Shown here in pieces: positions 19,580-29,043 of a stretch of 64,000 bases of DNA. How positions within the stretch are numbered: position 1 is the first letter of the stretch; each line of letters starts with the position of its first letter. The notes under the pieces were generated by a model. It saw nothing but the letters and a program-made list of their open reading frames with translations. It ran no database searches and was not told the origin of the DNA. The DNA comes from Knoellia flava TL1. Its GTDB lineage: Bacteria > Actinomycetota > Actinomycetes > Actinomycetales > Dermatophilaceae. A program made the position numbers and the translations under genes. The DNA lies in contig NZ_AVPI01000077.1 of the NCBI RefSeq assembly GCF_000768675.1, positions 1-64,000 on the forward strand. Direction: 5' to 3'.

Positions 19580-20623
19580 GTGACGACACCACCGGCGCCG
19601 CCGCCCGCCAGGCTGCTCGGGCTCGACGCCGCCCGTGGCCTCGCCGTCGTCGCGATGGTGGTCGCCCACGCCCTGCCCTTCGTCAGCGACCGCCTCTCCG
19701 AGGGGGCGACGTTCCTGCTCCTCCAGGTCAACGACCTCGCCTCGCCGCTCTTCGCCCTCGTCATGGGTGCCGCGGCGGGTCTCGTCCTCCCGGGGCCGTC
19801 GGTCGCGCGGGGGCTCGCCCGGGCCGCTGTCCGCGGCGTTGCGCTCATCGCCCTCGGCGTCGGGCTGGAGCAGCTCGACCACTGGGTCGCGGTCGTCCTC
19901 CACATCCTCGGGCTGCTCGTCATCGTCGGAACGCCGCTGCTCCTGCTCGGCTCGCGCTGGCTCCTCGGCATCGCGGTCGTCCTGCTCCTCGTCGCCCCGT
20001 CGGTCATCGAGGCCGTGACGAGGGCGGCCGGTGGCGAGGCTGGTGGCGCGGCGCCGACGGCCACGTGGGCCGGCAACCCGGTGGTCGAGTGGCTCGTCCT
20101 CAACACCCACTACCGGGTGCTGTCCCTGCTCCCGCTCTTCCTCGTCGGCGCGGTGCTCGCCCGCCGCGGGCTGCGCGACGAGCGGACGTCGTGGTGGTGC
20201 CTCATGGGCGGTCTCGCGCTCGTCTGGGCGAGCTTCGCGGCGGACCTGCTCGGCCACCCCGTCGTCTTCTCCGGCGACCACACGGACCAGCTCCAGGAGA
20301 ACGGCCTCGCGCTCGCGGCATACGGGCTCGTCATGGCGGTGTGGATCGGTGGCGAGGCGCGGGGAGTGCGGCACGTCGTCCTCGGTCCGCTCGCGGCCGT
20401 GGGCACGGTCGCGCTCTCGCTCTACGTGGCGCACGTGGCGCTGCTCGTGCCGGTCATCCCCGCGTTCCCGGACGGCGGCTGGCTGCCGTTCGTCCTCTTC
20501 GTCACGGTCAGCGTGGCCGCCGCGTTGGCATGGGCGCGGTTCGTCGGACGAGGTCCGCTGGAGGTGCTCCTCGACGCCATCTCGCCCTCCCGGCGGCCCC
20601 TCGTGACGGCCGACACTGCGTGA
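19580..20623 (+). CDS. Multispanning membrane protein, heparan-alpha-glucosaminide N-acetyltransferase/DUF418-like
   Basis: A 347-residue protein with about ten hydrophobic helices. The N-terminal GLDAARGLAVVAMVVAHALP matches the start of the DUF1624/YeiB-type acyltransferase superfamily (an L-D-x-x-R-G motif with a helix-embedded histidine), in which membrane proteins transfer acyl groups to extracytoplasmic glycans. The substrate is not readable. The GTG start lies 22 bases after the STAS stop; a short operon with STAS is possible. Confidence 0.65.
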   Translation: MTTPPAPPPARLLGLDAARGLAVVAMVVAHALPFVSDRLSEGATFLLLQVNDLASPLFALVMGAAAGLVLPGPSVARGLARAAVRGVALIALGVGLEQLDHWVAVVLHILGLLVIVGTPLLLLGSRWLLGIAVVLLLVAPSVIEAVTRAAGGEAGGAAPTATWAGNPVVEWLVLNTHYRVLSLLPLFLVGAVLARRGLRDERTSWWCLMGGLALVWASFAADLLGHPVVFSGDHTDQLQENGLALAAYGLVMAVWIGGEARGVRHVVLGPLAAVGTVALSLYVAHVALLVPVIPAFPDGGWLPFVLFVTVSVAAALAWARFVGRGPLEVLLDAISPSRRPLVTADTA

Positions 20624-20668
20624 GCACTCTCACCGCCTGAGACCCTGTCTCGTCTGCTGGCCCGCGGG

Positions 20669-20674
20669 TAGCGT
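20669..20674 (+). promoter_or_regulatory. Candidate -10 (TAGCGT) for leaderless meaA mRNA
   Basis: TAGCGT is followed by seven bases and the ATG at 20682. No ribosome-binding site is seen. Confidence 0.5.
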
Positions 20675-20681
20675 CGCCGAC

Positions 20682-22784
20682 ATGGCCGACGACCGCCCTG
20701 CAGCCCCCGACGCCGCTCCCGACGCTGCCGCTCCCGCTCGCCCCGAGCGCGACCGTCCTTGGGTCATGCGCACGTATGCCGGCCACTCCAGCGCCGCGGC
20801 GTCGAACGCGCTCTACCGCCGCAACCTCGAGAAGGGTCAGACCGGGCTCTCCGTCGCCTTCGACCTGCCGACGCAGACCGGCTACGACCCCGACCACGTG
20901 CTGGCGCGCGGCGAGGTCGGCAAGGTCGGTGTGCCGATCTCGCACATCGGTGACATGCGGGCGCTCTTCGACCAGATCCCGCTCGGCCAGATGAACACCT
21001 CGATGACGATCAACGCCACGGCGATGTGGCTGCTCGCGATGTACCAGGTTGCCGCAGAGGAGCAGGCCGAAGCCGCGGGCGAGGACCCGGCCACCGTCGT
21101 CAAGGCGCTCGCGGGGACGACCCAGAACGACATCATCAAGGAGTACCTCTCGCGCGGGACCTATGTCTTCGCGCCGGCGCCGTCGTTGCGGCTCATCACC
21201 GACATGGTGAGCTACACCGTCGCCGAGATCCCCAAGTGGAACCCGATCAACATCTGCAGCTACCACCTGCAGGAGGCCGGCGCGACGCCCGTGCAGGAGA
21301 TCGCCTACGCGATGTCGACGGCGATCGCCGTCCTCGACGCGGTGCGCGACGCAGGGCAGGTGCCTCAGGAGCGGTTCGGCGAGGTCGTCGCCCGCATCTC
21401 GTTCTTCGTCAACGCGGGGGTGCGCTTCGTCGAGGAGATGTGCAAGATGCGCGCCTTCGTCGAGCTCTGGGACGAGCTGACCCGTGAGCGCTACGGCGTC
21501 ACCGACGCCAAGCAGCGCCGCTTCCGCTACGGCGTGCAGGTCAACTCGCTCGGGCTGACCGAGGCCCAGCCCGAGAACAACGTCCAGCGCATCGTTCTCG
21601 AGATGCTCGCCGTCACGCTCTCGAAGGACGCCCGGGCACGGGCGGTCCAGCTGCCGGCGTGGAACGAGGCGCTCGGCCTCCCGCGCCCGTGGGACCAGCA
21701 GTGGTCTCTCCGCATGCAGCAGGTCCTCGCCTTCGAGTCCGACCTGCTCGAGTACGACGACCTCTTCACCGGGTCGACCGTCGTCGAGGCCAAGGTCGCC
21801 GAGCTCGTCGCCGGTGCCAAGGCCGAGATCGACCGCGTGCAGCAGATGGGCGGCGCGGTCGCCGCCGTCGAGAGCGGCTACATGAAGTCGGCCCTCGTCG
21901 CCTCGCACGCCCTGCGCCGCCAGCGCATCGAGGCGGGTGAGGACGTCATCGTCGGCGTCAACAGGTTCGAGACGACCGAGCCCAACCCGCTCACCGCCGA
22001 CCTCGACACGGCCATCCAGACCGTCGATGCCGGCGTCGAGTCGGCGGCGGCTTCGGCGGTGCGCGAGTGGCGCGAGCAGCGCGACGCCGACCCCGCCCGC
22101 CGCGACCGCGCGGCCGCGGCACTCACCCGGCTGCGCGAGGTCGCGGCCACCGACGAGAACCTCATGGAGGCCTCGCTCGAGTGCGCCCGCGCCGAGGTGA
22201 CGACGGGGGAGTGGGCCCAGGCCCTGCGTGACGTGTTCGGCGAGTTCCGGGCGCCGACCGGGGTCACCGGCTCGGTCGGTCTCACCGGCGGTGCGGCCGG
22301 GACCGAGCTCGCCGCGGTCCGGACGCGCGTCGCCGAGCTGCGCGACGAGCTCGGCGAGACCCTGCGCGTCCTCGTCGGCAAGCCCGGTCTCGACGGCCAC
22401 TCCAACGGCGCCGAGCAGATCGCGGTGCGGGCGCGCGACGCCGGCTTCGAGGTGATCTACCAGGGCATCCGGCTCACGCCCGAGCAGATCGTGGCCGCCG
22501 CCGTGTCCGAGGACGTCCACCTCGTCGGCATCTCGATCCTGTCGGGTTCGCACATGGAGCTCGTCCCCGAGGTGCTCGAACGCCTCCGCGAGGCCGGCGC
22601 CGGCGACATCCCGGTCATCGTCGGAGGCATCATCCCCGAGTCCGACGCCACCCGGCTCAAGGCCCTCGGGGTGGCCGAGGTCTTCACCCCGAAGGACTTC
22701 GGGCTCAACGACATTATGAGCAGGTTCGTCGACGTCATCCGCGAGTCACGGCATACGGAGACGGCGGAGCCGACCCCGGTCTGA
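20682..22784 (+). CDS. meaA: MeaA-type B12-dependent mutase (ethylmalonyl-CoA mutase family)
   Basis: A 700-residue adenosylcobalamin mutase in one chain, homologous to methylmalonyl-CoA mutase and to MeaA/Ecm, which converts ethylmalonyl-CoA to methylsuccinyl-CoA. The barrel domain begins at GLSVAFDLPTQTGYDPDH, with NTSMTINATAMWLL and GTTQNDIIKEYL following. The C-terminal B12 domain has the cobalt-ligand motif D571-x-H573-x-x-G576 (KPGLDGHSNGAEQ), then GISILSGSH and VGGIIPESD. Presence of ccr, epimerase and meaB at 37-41 kb favours the ethylmalonyl-CoA role, but methylmalonyl- or isobutyryl-type substrates cannot be excluded. It converges on the Eis-like gene with only 14 bases between stops. 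Confidence 0.9.
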   Translation: MADDRPAAPDAAPDAAAPARPERDRPWVMRTYAGHSSAAASNALYRRNLEKGQTGLSVAFDLPTQTGYDPDHVLARGEVGKVGVPISHIGDMRALFDQIPLGQMNTSMTINATAMWLLAMYQVAAEEQAEAAGEDPATVVKALAGTTQNDIIKEYLSRGTYVFAPAPSLRLITDMVSYTVAEIPKWNPINICSYHLQEAGATPVQEIAYAMSTAIAVLDAVRDAGQVPQERFGEVVARISFFVNAGVRFVEEMCKMRAFVELWDELTRERYGVTDAKQRRFRYGVQVNSLGLTEAQPENNVQRIVLEMLAVTLSKDARARAVQLPAWNEALGLPRPWDQQWSLRMQQVLAFESDLLEYDDLFTGSTVVEAKVAELVAGAKAEIDRVQQMGGAVAAVESGYMKSALVASHALRRQRIEAGEDVIVGVNRFETTEPNPLTADLDTAIQTVDAGVESAAASAVREWREQRDADPARRDRAAAALTRLREVAATDENLMEASLECARAEVTTGEWAQALRDVFGEFRAPTGVTGSVGLTGGAAGTELAAVRTRVAELRDELGETLRVLVGKPGLDGHSNGAEQIAVRARDAGFEVIYQGIRLTPEQIVAAAVSEDVHLVGISILSGSHMELVPEVLERLREAGAGDIPVIVGGIIPESDATRLKALGVAEVFTPKDFGLNDIMSRFVDVIRESRHTETAEPTPV

Positions 22785-22798
22785 CGCCTGCGCGGGGG

Positions 22799-24097
22799 TC
22801 AGAAGTGGGTCGCGCAGCGAGGCATCGGACCCCCGTCGGCCATGGCCGCGAACCGCTCGAGCGCGTCGGGTGAGCCGGTGACCCGCCCGGCGTCGACGAG
22901 GCCCTGGACCCGGACGCCGCCGAGGTAGAGCGCGCCCAGCGTCTCGACGTCGAGCTCGACGTCGGCCACGGTGTCCTCGGCCGCAGTCACGTCGGCGCGG
23001 CCGTCGGCGACCCCGACGGTGAAGAGCCCGTCGGCGTGCCGGAGCGGGTCGCGCACCCGCACCACGAGCACGTCGTCGGCGAACCACGGTCGCGCGGCGA
23101 GCGCCGCCGGAACGTCGAGCACCCGGACCCAGACGTGGTCGGGTCGCTGGCGCACCCGCACAACCCGGTGGTCCACGAGCGCGAGCGGGAGCGGGTCGAG
23201 GTTCGGGGTGTTGGCCACGGCGACCTCGGCGAGGTCGATGTCGGCGACGAACTGCCAGAGCGCCAGGCGCGCCTGCGGGGTGACGCCGATGAGGTCGCGC
23301 ACGCCCACCTCGTAGGCGTCGTCGACCTCCTTGACGGCCCAGACGACGAAGCCGTCCGGCTGGCCGTCGGCGTCGAGCCGGACCGCGATGCGCTGGGCGC
23401 GGTTCTCGCTCTGGTCCTCCCAGTCGTAGCCGCGCAGCCACGTCTCGTAGTAGCCGGGCCGTTCGAGGCTGCCCCGGGTCGCCTCGTGGAAGCGCCCGTA
23501 TGCCGTCCGCATCGAGTCCCAGCCCGAGCTCGCCTCGACGAGGACGACCCGGCCACCGTCGTCAACCGGACGCCGCAGCCGGAACTTCGCGGAGGTGTCG
23601 ATGCGCACCGACTGCTCGCTCGTGGCCACGCCGAAGCCGAAGCGCTGGTAGATCGAGCCCTCCGACGCCGTGAGGACGGCGACGGCGAGGCCGTCGCGCG
23701 CCGCCTCGTCGAGGTGCTCGGTCATGAGCCGGCGCATGAGGCCGCGACGACGGTGGGTCGGTGAGACCGTGACGTCGGTGACCATCCGCACGAGGAGCAT
23801 CGAGGCACCGGTGTTGAGGTGCTTGTCGAAGTAGCCGAACGTCGCGACCGGGATCGGCCCGGCGAGCGGGAGGTCCGGCTGCTCCCAGATCCCGCGCAGG
23901 ACCGCGCCCTCGCCTCGCTGGACCCCGAGCCACTTCTCGAGGTGCTCCTCGCTCGGGGTCTGCTCGTGGAACGAGCGGTGGACCGCCTCCACCCACCCGC
24001 GCACGCGGGCGCGGGTGTCCTCGGACTCGTCGTGCAGGTCGAGGGTGACGACGTCGAGGTCGCCGTTGCCGGTGTCGGTGTTGGTGTCGGAGCTCAC
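22799..24097 (-). CDS. Eis-like GNAT N-acetyltransferase
   Basis: A 432-residue protein with the three-part architecture of Eis: an N-terminal GNAT domain with the acetyl-CoA loop VSPTHRRRGLMRRLM, a second GNAT-like region, and a C-terminal SCP2-like domain. It ends in phenylalanine (CATHF), as expected for Eis, where the C-terminal carboxylate takes part in catalysis. Eis enzymes acetylate amines such as aminoglycosides or protein lysines; the substrate here is unknown. GTG 24097 is chosen because TTGGCT lies six bases upstream; a TTG at 24109 is the alternative. Confidence 0.87.
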   Translation of the reverse strand: MSSDTNTDTGNGDLDVVTLDLHDESEDTRARVRGWVEAVHRSFHEQTPSEEHLEKWLGVQRGEGAVLRGIWEQPDLPLAGPIPVATFGYFDKHLNTGASMLLVRMVTDVTVSPTHRRRGLMRRLMTEHLDEAARDGLAVAVLTASEGSIYQRFGFGVATSEQSVRIDTSAKFRLRRPVDDGGRVVLVEASSGWDSMRTAYGRFHEATRGSLERPGYYETWLRGYDWEDQSENRAQRIAVRLDADGQPDGFVVWAVKEVDDAYEVGVRDLIGVTPQARLALWQFVADIDLAEVAVANTPNLDPLPLALVDHRVVRVRQRPDHVWVRVLDVPAALAARPWFADDVLVVRVRDPLRHADGLFTVGVADGRADVTAAEDTVADVELDVETLGALYLGGVRVQGLVDAGRVTGSPDALERFAAMADGGPMPRCATHF

Positions 24098-24194
24098 GCC
24101 GTCAGCCAACCAGCCGCGTCGCGGCGCTGTCGACCGGATTCGTGGGCGGACGGCATACGGGCTCGTGGTCGGGGCGACGTGGGAAGGTGGGCGG

Positions 24195-24818
24195 GTGAGC
24201 GACCTGCACTGCCCGGCGACCCTGCTCGTGGCGCGGCACGGCGACGCCGGCTACCCGCACCCGGCCGTGCTCTCCGACGACGGCGGCTGGCTCACCGACA
24301 CTGGCCGCGCCCAGGTGCTCGAGCTGGCCGACTCGCTGCGCTCGCGCAACGTCGCGGCCGTCTACACGAGCCGGCTGCAGCGGGCGGTGGAGTCCGGGGT
24401 CGTCGCCGCCGAGGCGCTCGGTGTCGGGTCGCGCGTCGTCGACGGTCTGGAGGAGTTCTCCGTCGGTGCGCTCGCGGGCCGCGAGCACGACGACGCCGAG
24501 CTGCTCGGGGTCTTCGAGGCCTGGAAGGCCGGCCACCTCGGCACCGTCGTCCCCGGCGGGGAGAGCGGCCGGGCCGTCCTCGACCGCTACCGTTCCGCCC
24601 TCGAGGAGATCGCCGACCTCCACCGCGGCGAGACGGTGCTCGTCTTCACGCACGGCGGGGTGATGTCCTTCGCGGTCCCGCGGATGGGGCGCAACGTGCG
24701 CAGCGACCTCGCCGAGCAGCTCTACCTGCCCAACTGCGCGGTCGCCGAGGTCCTCGTCGACGCGGACGACGTCACCGTCGTCTCGTGGCCGGGCAGCACC
24801 GACCGTTCGGTGGTCTGA
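24195..24818 (+). CDS. Histidine phosphatase family protein
   Basis: A 207-residue phosphoglycerate-mutase-like phosphatase. The catalytic RHG is in LLVARHGDAGY near residue 14. YTSRLQRAVESG supplies the conserved arginine, EEFSVGALAG the acid residue and VFTHGGVMSF the second histidine. Substrates of such proteins range from sugar phosphates to nucleotides and cannot be read here. It is convergent with nucS (12 bases between stops). Confidence 0.9.
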   Translation: MSDLHCPATLLVARHGDAGYPHPAVLSDDGGWLTDTGRAQVLELADSLRSRNVAAVYTSRLQRAVESGVVAAEALGVGSRVVDGLEEFSVGALAGREHDDAELLGVFEAWKAGHLGTVVPGGESGRAVLDRYRSALEEIADLHRGETVLVFTHGGVMSFAVPRMGRNVRSDLAEQLYLPNCAVAEVLVDADDVTVVSWPGSTDRSVV

Positions 24819-24830
24819 CGAGCGGGTGCG

Positions 24831-25526
24831 TCAGAAGAGCCGGTGCTCGCTGTTGTCGATGCCCTTGAGGTCGTCGTAGTCGAGCACGACGCACCGGATC
24901 CCGCGGTCCTCGGCGAGGGTGCGCGCCTGCGGCTTGATCTGCTGGGCAGCGAAGATGCCGGTCACGGGTGCGAGATGGGGGTCGCGGTTCATGAGCTCGA
25001 GGTAGCGGGTGAGCTGCTCGACGCCGTCGATCTCGCCGCGTCGCTTGATCTCGACCGCGACGGTGGCACCCGAGGCGTCCTTGCAGAGGATGTCGACGGG
25101 GCCGATCGGGGTCATGTACTCGCGGCGGGTCAGGGTCCAGCCGTCGCCGAGCGTGGTGATGTGCTCGGCGAGGAGCTTCTGCAGGTGGGCCTCGACGCCG
25201 TCCTTGACGAGCCCCGGGTCGACGCCGAGGTCGTGGCTCGTGTCGCTGTGGACCTCGTGCAGGCGCACCCGGAGGCGGTCCTCGGACTTGGCGTGCTGGA
25301 CGACCCAGACGGCCGTGACCCCGTCGGCGACCTCGGACTCGTCGGGGTCGACCTCGGCCATCGCGCAGGGCGGCGACATCCAGTTGAGCGGCTTGTAGGA
25401 GCCGCCGTCGGAGTGGATGAGCACCGAGCCGTCGGCCTTGACCATGAGCAACCGGGTCGCGAGGGGGAGGTGGGCCGTCAGCCGCCCGTCGTAGTCGACA
25501 CTGCACGTCGCAATCACCACTCGCAC
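24831..25526 (-). CDS. nucS: Mismatch-specific endonuclease NucS
   Basis: A 231-residue homologue of NucS/EndoMS, which replaces MutS-MutL mismatch repair in most actinobacteria by cutting both strands at G-T, G-G and T-T mismatches. The N-terminal dimerisation domain ([17 protein letters not shown]) leads to the PD-(D/E)xK core, seen as [12 protein letters not shown] then [12 protein letters not shown]. The C-terminal DYDDLKG... EHRLF resembles a beta-clamp contact. The GTG start sits six bases after TAGGGT. Confidence 0.95.
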   Translation of the reverse strand: MRVVIATCSVDYDGRLTAHLPLATRLLMVKADGSVLIHSDGGSYKPLNWMSPPCAMAEVDPDESEVADGVTAVWVVQHAKSEDRLRVRLHEVHSDTSHDLGVDPGLVKDGVEAHLQKLLAEHITTLGDGWTLTRREYMTPIGPVDILCKDASGATVAVEIKRRGEIDGVEQLTRYLELMNRDPHLAPVTGIFAAQQIKPQARTLAEDRGIRCVVLDYDDLKGIDNSEHRLF

Positions 25527-25532
25527 CGGGTC

Positions 25533-25538
25533 ACCCTA
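25533..25538 (-). promoter_or_regulatory. Candidate -10 (TAGGGT) for leaderless nucS mRNA
   Basis: On the minus strand TAGGGT, six bases (gacccg), then the GTG start at 25526. It matches the pattern of the other leaderless candidates. Confidence 0.5.
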
Positions 25539-25600
25539 ACGGTCTGCCCTTGCCCCGACCGCCGGGCCGGGCGCAGACTCGTGGTGGAGAGGGAAGTCCC

Positions 25601-26017
25601 GTGAGCTACCTGCCGCTCTACGTCGCAGCCACTGCCGGCGTCGTCGTCGCCTTCGACGCCGCGTATGCCGTGCTGCGCTACGCGACGACCGGTCACGCCC
25701 CGCGCCCCTACGACGCGCTCTCCGACCGGTGGGAGGCGTGGCGCGACTCGCGTCTGCCGGCCCCCGAGCCGGTGGAGCCCGACGTCCTCGCCGCCCACCT
25801 GCGCCGGCTCTCCGAGCAGCTGCGCACCGTCACCGAGAGCGCGCGACCGGCCAAGGCCCTGCACCAGCGGGCGGCGCTGCTCGCCTACGACGACGGGCTG
25901 CTGCGCGCCTGTCGCGAGCTCGGGGTGCCCGTGGCCGAGGGCGTGTCGAGCGGGATGAGCGCCCGCGAGCGGTTCGAGACCGAGTCCGCGCTCATGGGGT
26001 CCGGCTTCACCTGGTGA
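25601..26017 (+). CDS. Conserved hypothetical protein with N-terminal helix
   Basis: A 138-residue protein starting at GTG 25601, after GGAGAGGGAAG. One N-terminal hydrophobic helix (YLPLYVAATAGVVVAFDAAY) is followed by a soluble, mostly helical region with a DALSDRWEAWRDSR segment and a C-terminal half rich in Arg/Glu/Ala. The pattern suggests a membrane-anchored cytoplasmic protein. I do not recognise the family. It lies between nucS (divergent) and the dehydrogenase gene. Confidence 0.65.
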   Translation: MSYLPLYVAATAGVVVAFDAAYAVLRYATTGHAPRPYDALSDRWEAWRDSRLPAPEPVEPDVLAAHLRRLSEQLRTVTESARPAKALHQRAALLAYDDGLLRACRELGVPVAEGVSSGMSARERFETESALMGSGFTW

Positions 26018-26098
26018 GCGGCGGCCCCCACTCACGGTGAGGACTCTCACCCCGGGAGGCGGTCCACACGGCATACGGGGTCTGGGAGGATTCCGACC

Positions 26099-27877
26099 AT
26101 GTCACGCGAGTTCACCAGGGTAGGCGTCATCGGACTGGGCACCATGGGTGCCGGAATCGTGGAGGTGTTCGCGCGCAACGGGATCGACGTCGTCGCGGTC
26201 GACGCCGACGATGCGTCCGTCGAGCGTGGGCGCTCGTTCCTCGCGAAGTCGACCGGTCGCGCGCTCGAGCGCGGCAAGATCGACCAGGCCTCCCACGACG
26301 CCCTCCACGGGCACGTGACCTATGCAACGAGCTTCGAGGCGCTCGCCGACTGCCAGCTCGTCGTCGAGGCCGTGCCGGAGCACCTCGACCTCAAGAAGGA
26401 GATCTTCGCCGAGCTCGACGGCATCGTCGCCAAGGACGCGATCCTCGCGACGAACACCTCGTCGTTGCCGGTCACCGAGATCGCGGCCTCGACGAGCACC
26501 CCGATGCGCGTCGTCGGCATGCACTTCTTCAACCCGGCGCCGGTCCTCCAGTTCGTCGAGGTCATCCGCACCGTCATCACCGCCGACGACGTCTTCGAGG
26601 ACGTCAAGGCGCTCGCCGAGCGGCTCGGCAAGAAGCCGGTCATCGTCGGCGACAAGGCCGGGTTCATCGCCAACGCGCTGCTCTTCGGCTACCTCAACCA
26701 CGCGGTCTCGATGTTCGAGAGCCGCTACGCCACGCGCGAGGACATCGACGCCGCGATGAAGCTCGGCTGCGGCTACCCGATGGGTCCGCTCGCGCTGCTC
26801 GACCTCATCGGCCTCGACACGGCATACGAGATCCTCGACACGATGTACAAGCAGGGGCGCGACCGGCTCCACGCACCGAGCCCGATCATCAAGCAGATGG
26901 TCTCCGCGGGGCTCAAGGGTCGCAAGACGGGACGCGGCTTCTACACCTATGCCGCTGCCGGCTCGCCCGAGGTCATCGCCGACGCGCAGACACCGGTCAC
27001 CGGCCACGCCGAGGGCGTGACGCTGCGCGAGGTGAGCTCGGTCGGCGTCGTCGGCTCCGGCACGATGGCGACCGGCATCATCGAGGTGTTCGCCAGGGCC
27101 GGCAAGCAGGTCACCTACGTCGCGCGCACCGAGGAGCGGCTCACCGGCGTCCGCACCGCGATCGAGAAGTCGCAGGCGCGCGCCGTCGAGAAGGGGCGGG
27201 CCACCCGGGAGGAGGCCGACGCACTCCTCTCGCGTCTCCACCCGTCCACCTCGCGCTCCGACCTCGCCGAGGTCGACCTCGTCGTCGAGGCCATCGCCGA
27301 GGACCTCGACCTCAAGCAGGAGCTCTTCGCCGAGCTCGACAAGATCTGCAAGCCCGGCGCCATCCTCGCCACGACGACCTCGTCGCTGCCGATCATCGAC
27401 TGCGCCAAGGTGACCTCGCGTCCCGAGGACGTCGTCGGGATGCACTTCTTCAACCCCGCCCAGGTCATGAAGCTCGTCGAGGTCGTGCACACCGTGTCGA
27501 CCGGCGAGGACGTCGTCGCGACGATCCAGGAGCTGTGCCGCGAGATCGGCAAGCACCCGGTGACGTGCGGCGACCGCTCGGGCTTCATCGTCAACGCACT
27601 GCTCTTCCCCTACCTCAACGACGCCATCAAGATGCTGTCGGCGAACTACGCGAGCGCCGACGACATCGACACGGCCATGAAGACGGGCTGTGGCCTGCCG
27701 ATGGGTCCGTTCGAGCTGCTCGACGTCGTCGGGCTCGACGTCTCGCTCGCCATCGAGCGCGAGCTCTACACCGAGTTCCGCGAGCCGGGCTACGCACCGG
27801 CGCCGCTGCTCGAGCACCTCGTCACCGCCGGCTACCTCGGCCGCAAGACGGGCCGCGGGTTCCGCACCTACGCCTGA
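26099..27877 (+). CDS. Tandem-fused 3-hydroxybutyryl-CoA dehydrogenase
   Basis: At 592 residues this is two complete 3-hydroxyacyl-CoA dehydrogenases in one chain; single enzymes have about 285. Copy 1 has the Rossmann motif G12-L-G-T-M-G17, and its second strand ends in acidic VDADD, suggesting NAD. Copy 2 has G319-S-G-T-M-A324, and its strand ends YVARTEE, which could favour NADP. Both keep the catalytic HFFNP histidine and the TSSLP motif, and both end in a KTGRGF(Y/R)TYA helical domain. It would interconvert acetoacetyl-CoA and 3-hydroxybutyryl-CoA, feeding the Ccr route at 37 kb. AGGA precedes the ATG. Confidence 0.92.
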   Translation: MSREFTRVGVIGLGTMGAGIVEVFARNGIDVVAVDADDASVERGRSFLAKSTGRALERGKIDQASHDALHGHVTYATSFEALADCQLVVEAVPEHLDLKKEIFAELDGIVAKDAILATNTSSLPVTEIAASTSTPMRVVGMHFFNPAPVLQFVEVIRTVITADDVFEDVKALAERLGKKPVIVGDKAGFIANALLFGYLNHAVSMFESRYATREDIDAAMKLGCGYPMGPLALLDLIGLDTAYEILDTMYKQGRDRLHAPSPIIKQMVSAGLKGRKTGRGFYTYAAAGSPEVIADAQTPVTGHAEGVTLREVSSVGVVGSGTMATGIIEVFARAGKQVTYVARTEERLTGVRTAIEKSQARAVEKGRATREEADALLSRLHPSTSRSDLAEVDLVVEAIAEDLDLKQELFAELDKICKPGAILATTTSSLPIIDCAKVTSRPEDVVGMHFFNPAQVMKLVEVVHTVSTGEDVVATIQELCREIGKHPVTCGDRSGFIVNALLFPYLNDAIKMLSANYASADDIDTAMKTGCGLPMGPFELLDVVGLDVSLAIERELYTEFREPGYAPAPLLEHLVTAGYLGRKTGRGFRTYA

Positions 27878-27909
27878 CGCCCCGCACGCCCCGCACGCTC
27901 GGCGCGACC

Positions 27910-27938
27910 GGACGCCTCACCCTTCGGGTGGGGCGTCC
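27910..27938 (+). terminator. Hairpin between convergent genes
   Basis: GGACGCCTCACCC pairs with GGGTGGGGCGTCC (one wobble) around the loop TTC. It starts 33 bases after the dehydrogenase stop and overlaps the last codons of the opposing gene, so it can serve both directions. Confidence 0.75.
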
Positions 27939-28924
27939 TCGCGTCGGTGGCCCGCCGAGAGCTCCCGGAGCGCGTCGACGTCGATCGCGTCGCGCGCGGC
28001 GACCGCGACCCGGCACGCGGTGAGGGCGGTGAGCGAGGCGGTCCGGCGGCCGGACTCGAGGACGGCCCGCTCGCCGAGGACGGCACCGGGCCCGATCTCG
28101 GCCAGGGTCTCGCCGTCGACGTCGACCGCGAGCATGCCGTCGAGGAGGAGGTAGAGCTCGTCCGCGGCCTCGCCCTGGGTGGTGAGGCGCTCCCCCGCCT
28201 CGAGCCGGCGCGACTGCGGCGTGGTGCCGGAGCGCATGATCCGCACCGACAGCTCGCGCTCGAGGGCGCTCTCCACCTCGCTGACGAACGCGGGGGAGTC
28301 GGTGTCACCCCACGGCGTATGCCGTCCGAACGCCTCGGTGCTCCACCGCGGGTAGTCGATCGTCGCAGACTTCGACGTGAGCCGGCCCTCGGCGTCGTAG
28401 ACCCAGTGCCGGGGGAAGGGGCTCGCGCCGACGAGCTCCATCTCGCGGCGGCCGTCGGCGTGGAGGGTGAGGGCGAGGGTCGTCCACGCGGTGGGGGCGA
28501 GGTACTGGAGGTAGGGCGGGTGGCTCACCCGCCGGGGAGCGGGCACTCCGGTGCGCCCGCCGGCAGTCTGCTCGAAACGCACCGCCGTGTCGCCGATGGG
28601 CTCGGCACGCCGGCGATCGGGCAGGGCCATCGCGGCGAACGTGAGGTCCTTGGGCCCGAGCCGCACCGTCGTCGATCCGATCGCGCCGGAGCCGTCGTGG
28701 CCGTGGTCGACGACCCGCCCGTCCTCGACCTCGATCCAGGCGCTCAGCCGGTTGCAGAAGCGGGCCCGGTCGGCGGCGAGCAGCGAGTCGACGTCGTCGA
28801 GGTGGTCCGGCGGTGGGGCGTCGTAGTGCGCGAAGCCCACTTCGAAGGGGACGCGGTAGACCGATCCGGTCACGGACTCGCTCGGAATCCACGACACCGA
28901 TGTGACGGCTCCCTCGAGTCGCAT
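27917..28924 (-). CDS. Cyclic nucleotide-binding domain protein
   Basis: A 335-residue protein. The first ~215 residues are an unfamiliar globular region (VPFEVGFAHYDAPPPDHLDD). The C-terminal ~110 residues form a cNMP-binding barrel: SRRLEAGERLTTQGEAADELYLLLDGML, the ligand-phosphate cassette GPGAVLGERAVLESGRRTAS with its Gly-Glu and Arg, and the following strands. No DNA-binding domain follows, so it is not a CRP-type regulator. I use the ATG at 28924 with GGAGG just upstream; ATG 28948 is possible. It is divergent from the cyclase gene at 29044, suggesting an effector/producer pair. Confidence 0.82.
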   Translation of the reverse strand: MRLEGAVTSVSWIPSESVTGSVYRVPFEVGFAHYDAPPPDHLDDVDSLLAADRARFCNRLSAWIEVEDGRVVDHGHDGSGAIGSTTVRLGPKDLTFAAMALPDRRRAEPIGDTAVRFEQTAGGRTGVPAPRRVSHPPYLQYLAPTAWTTLALTLHADGRREMELVGASPFPRHWVYDAEGRLTSKSATIDYPRWSTEAFGRHTPWGDTDSPAFVSEVESALERELSVRIMRSGTTPQSRRLEAGERLTTQGEAADELYLLLDGMLAVDVDGETLAEIGPGAVLGERAVLESGRRTASLTALTACRVAVAARDAIDVDALRELSAGHRREDAPPEG

Positions 28925-29031
28925 CCGGCCTCCACGTCTCACGGACATCGCCTGTCCGCCCACGATACAAAGACCCGGTCGGGCTGTCCGGAGGTCACGG
29001 AAATCCGGCAGACAGCGCCCTGACCAGCGGA

Positions 29032-29037
29032 CATACT
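29032..29037 (+). promoter_or_regulatory. Candidate -10 (CATACT) for leaderless cyclase mRNA
   Basis: CATACT is followed by ggcgtc and the ATG at 29044. It has the same spacing as the other leaderless candidates but a C at the first -10 position. Confidence 0.4.
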
Positions 29038-29043
29038 GGCGTC

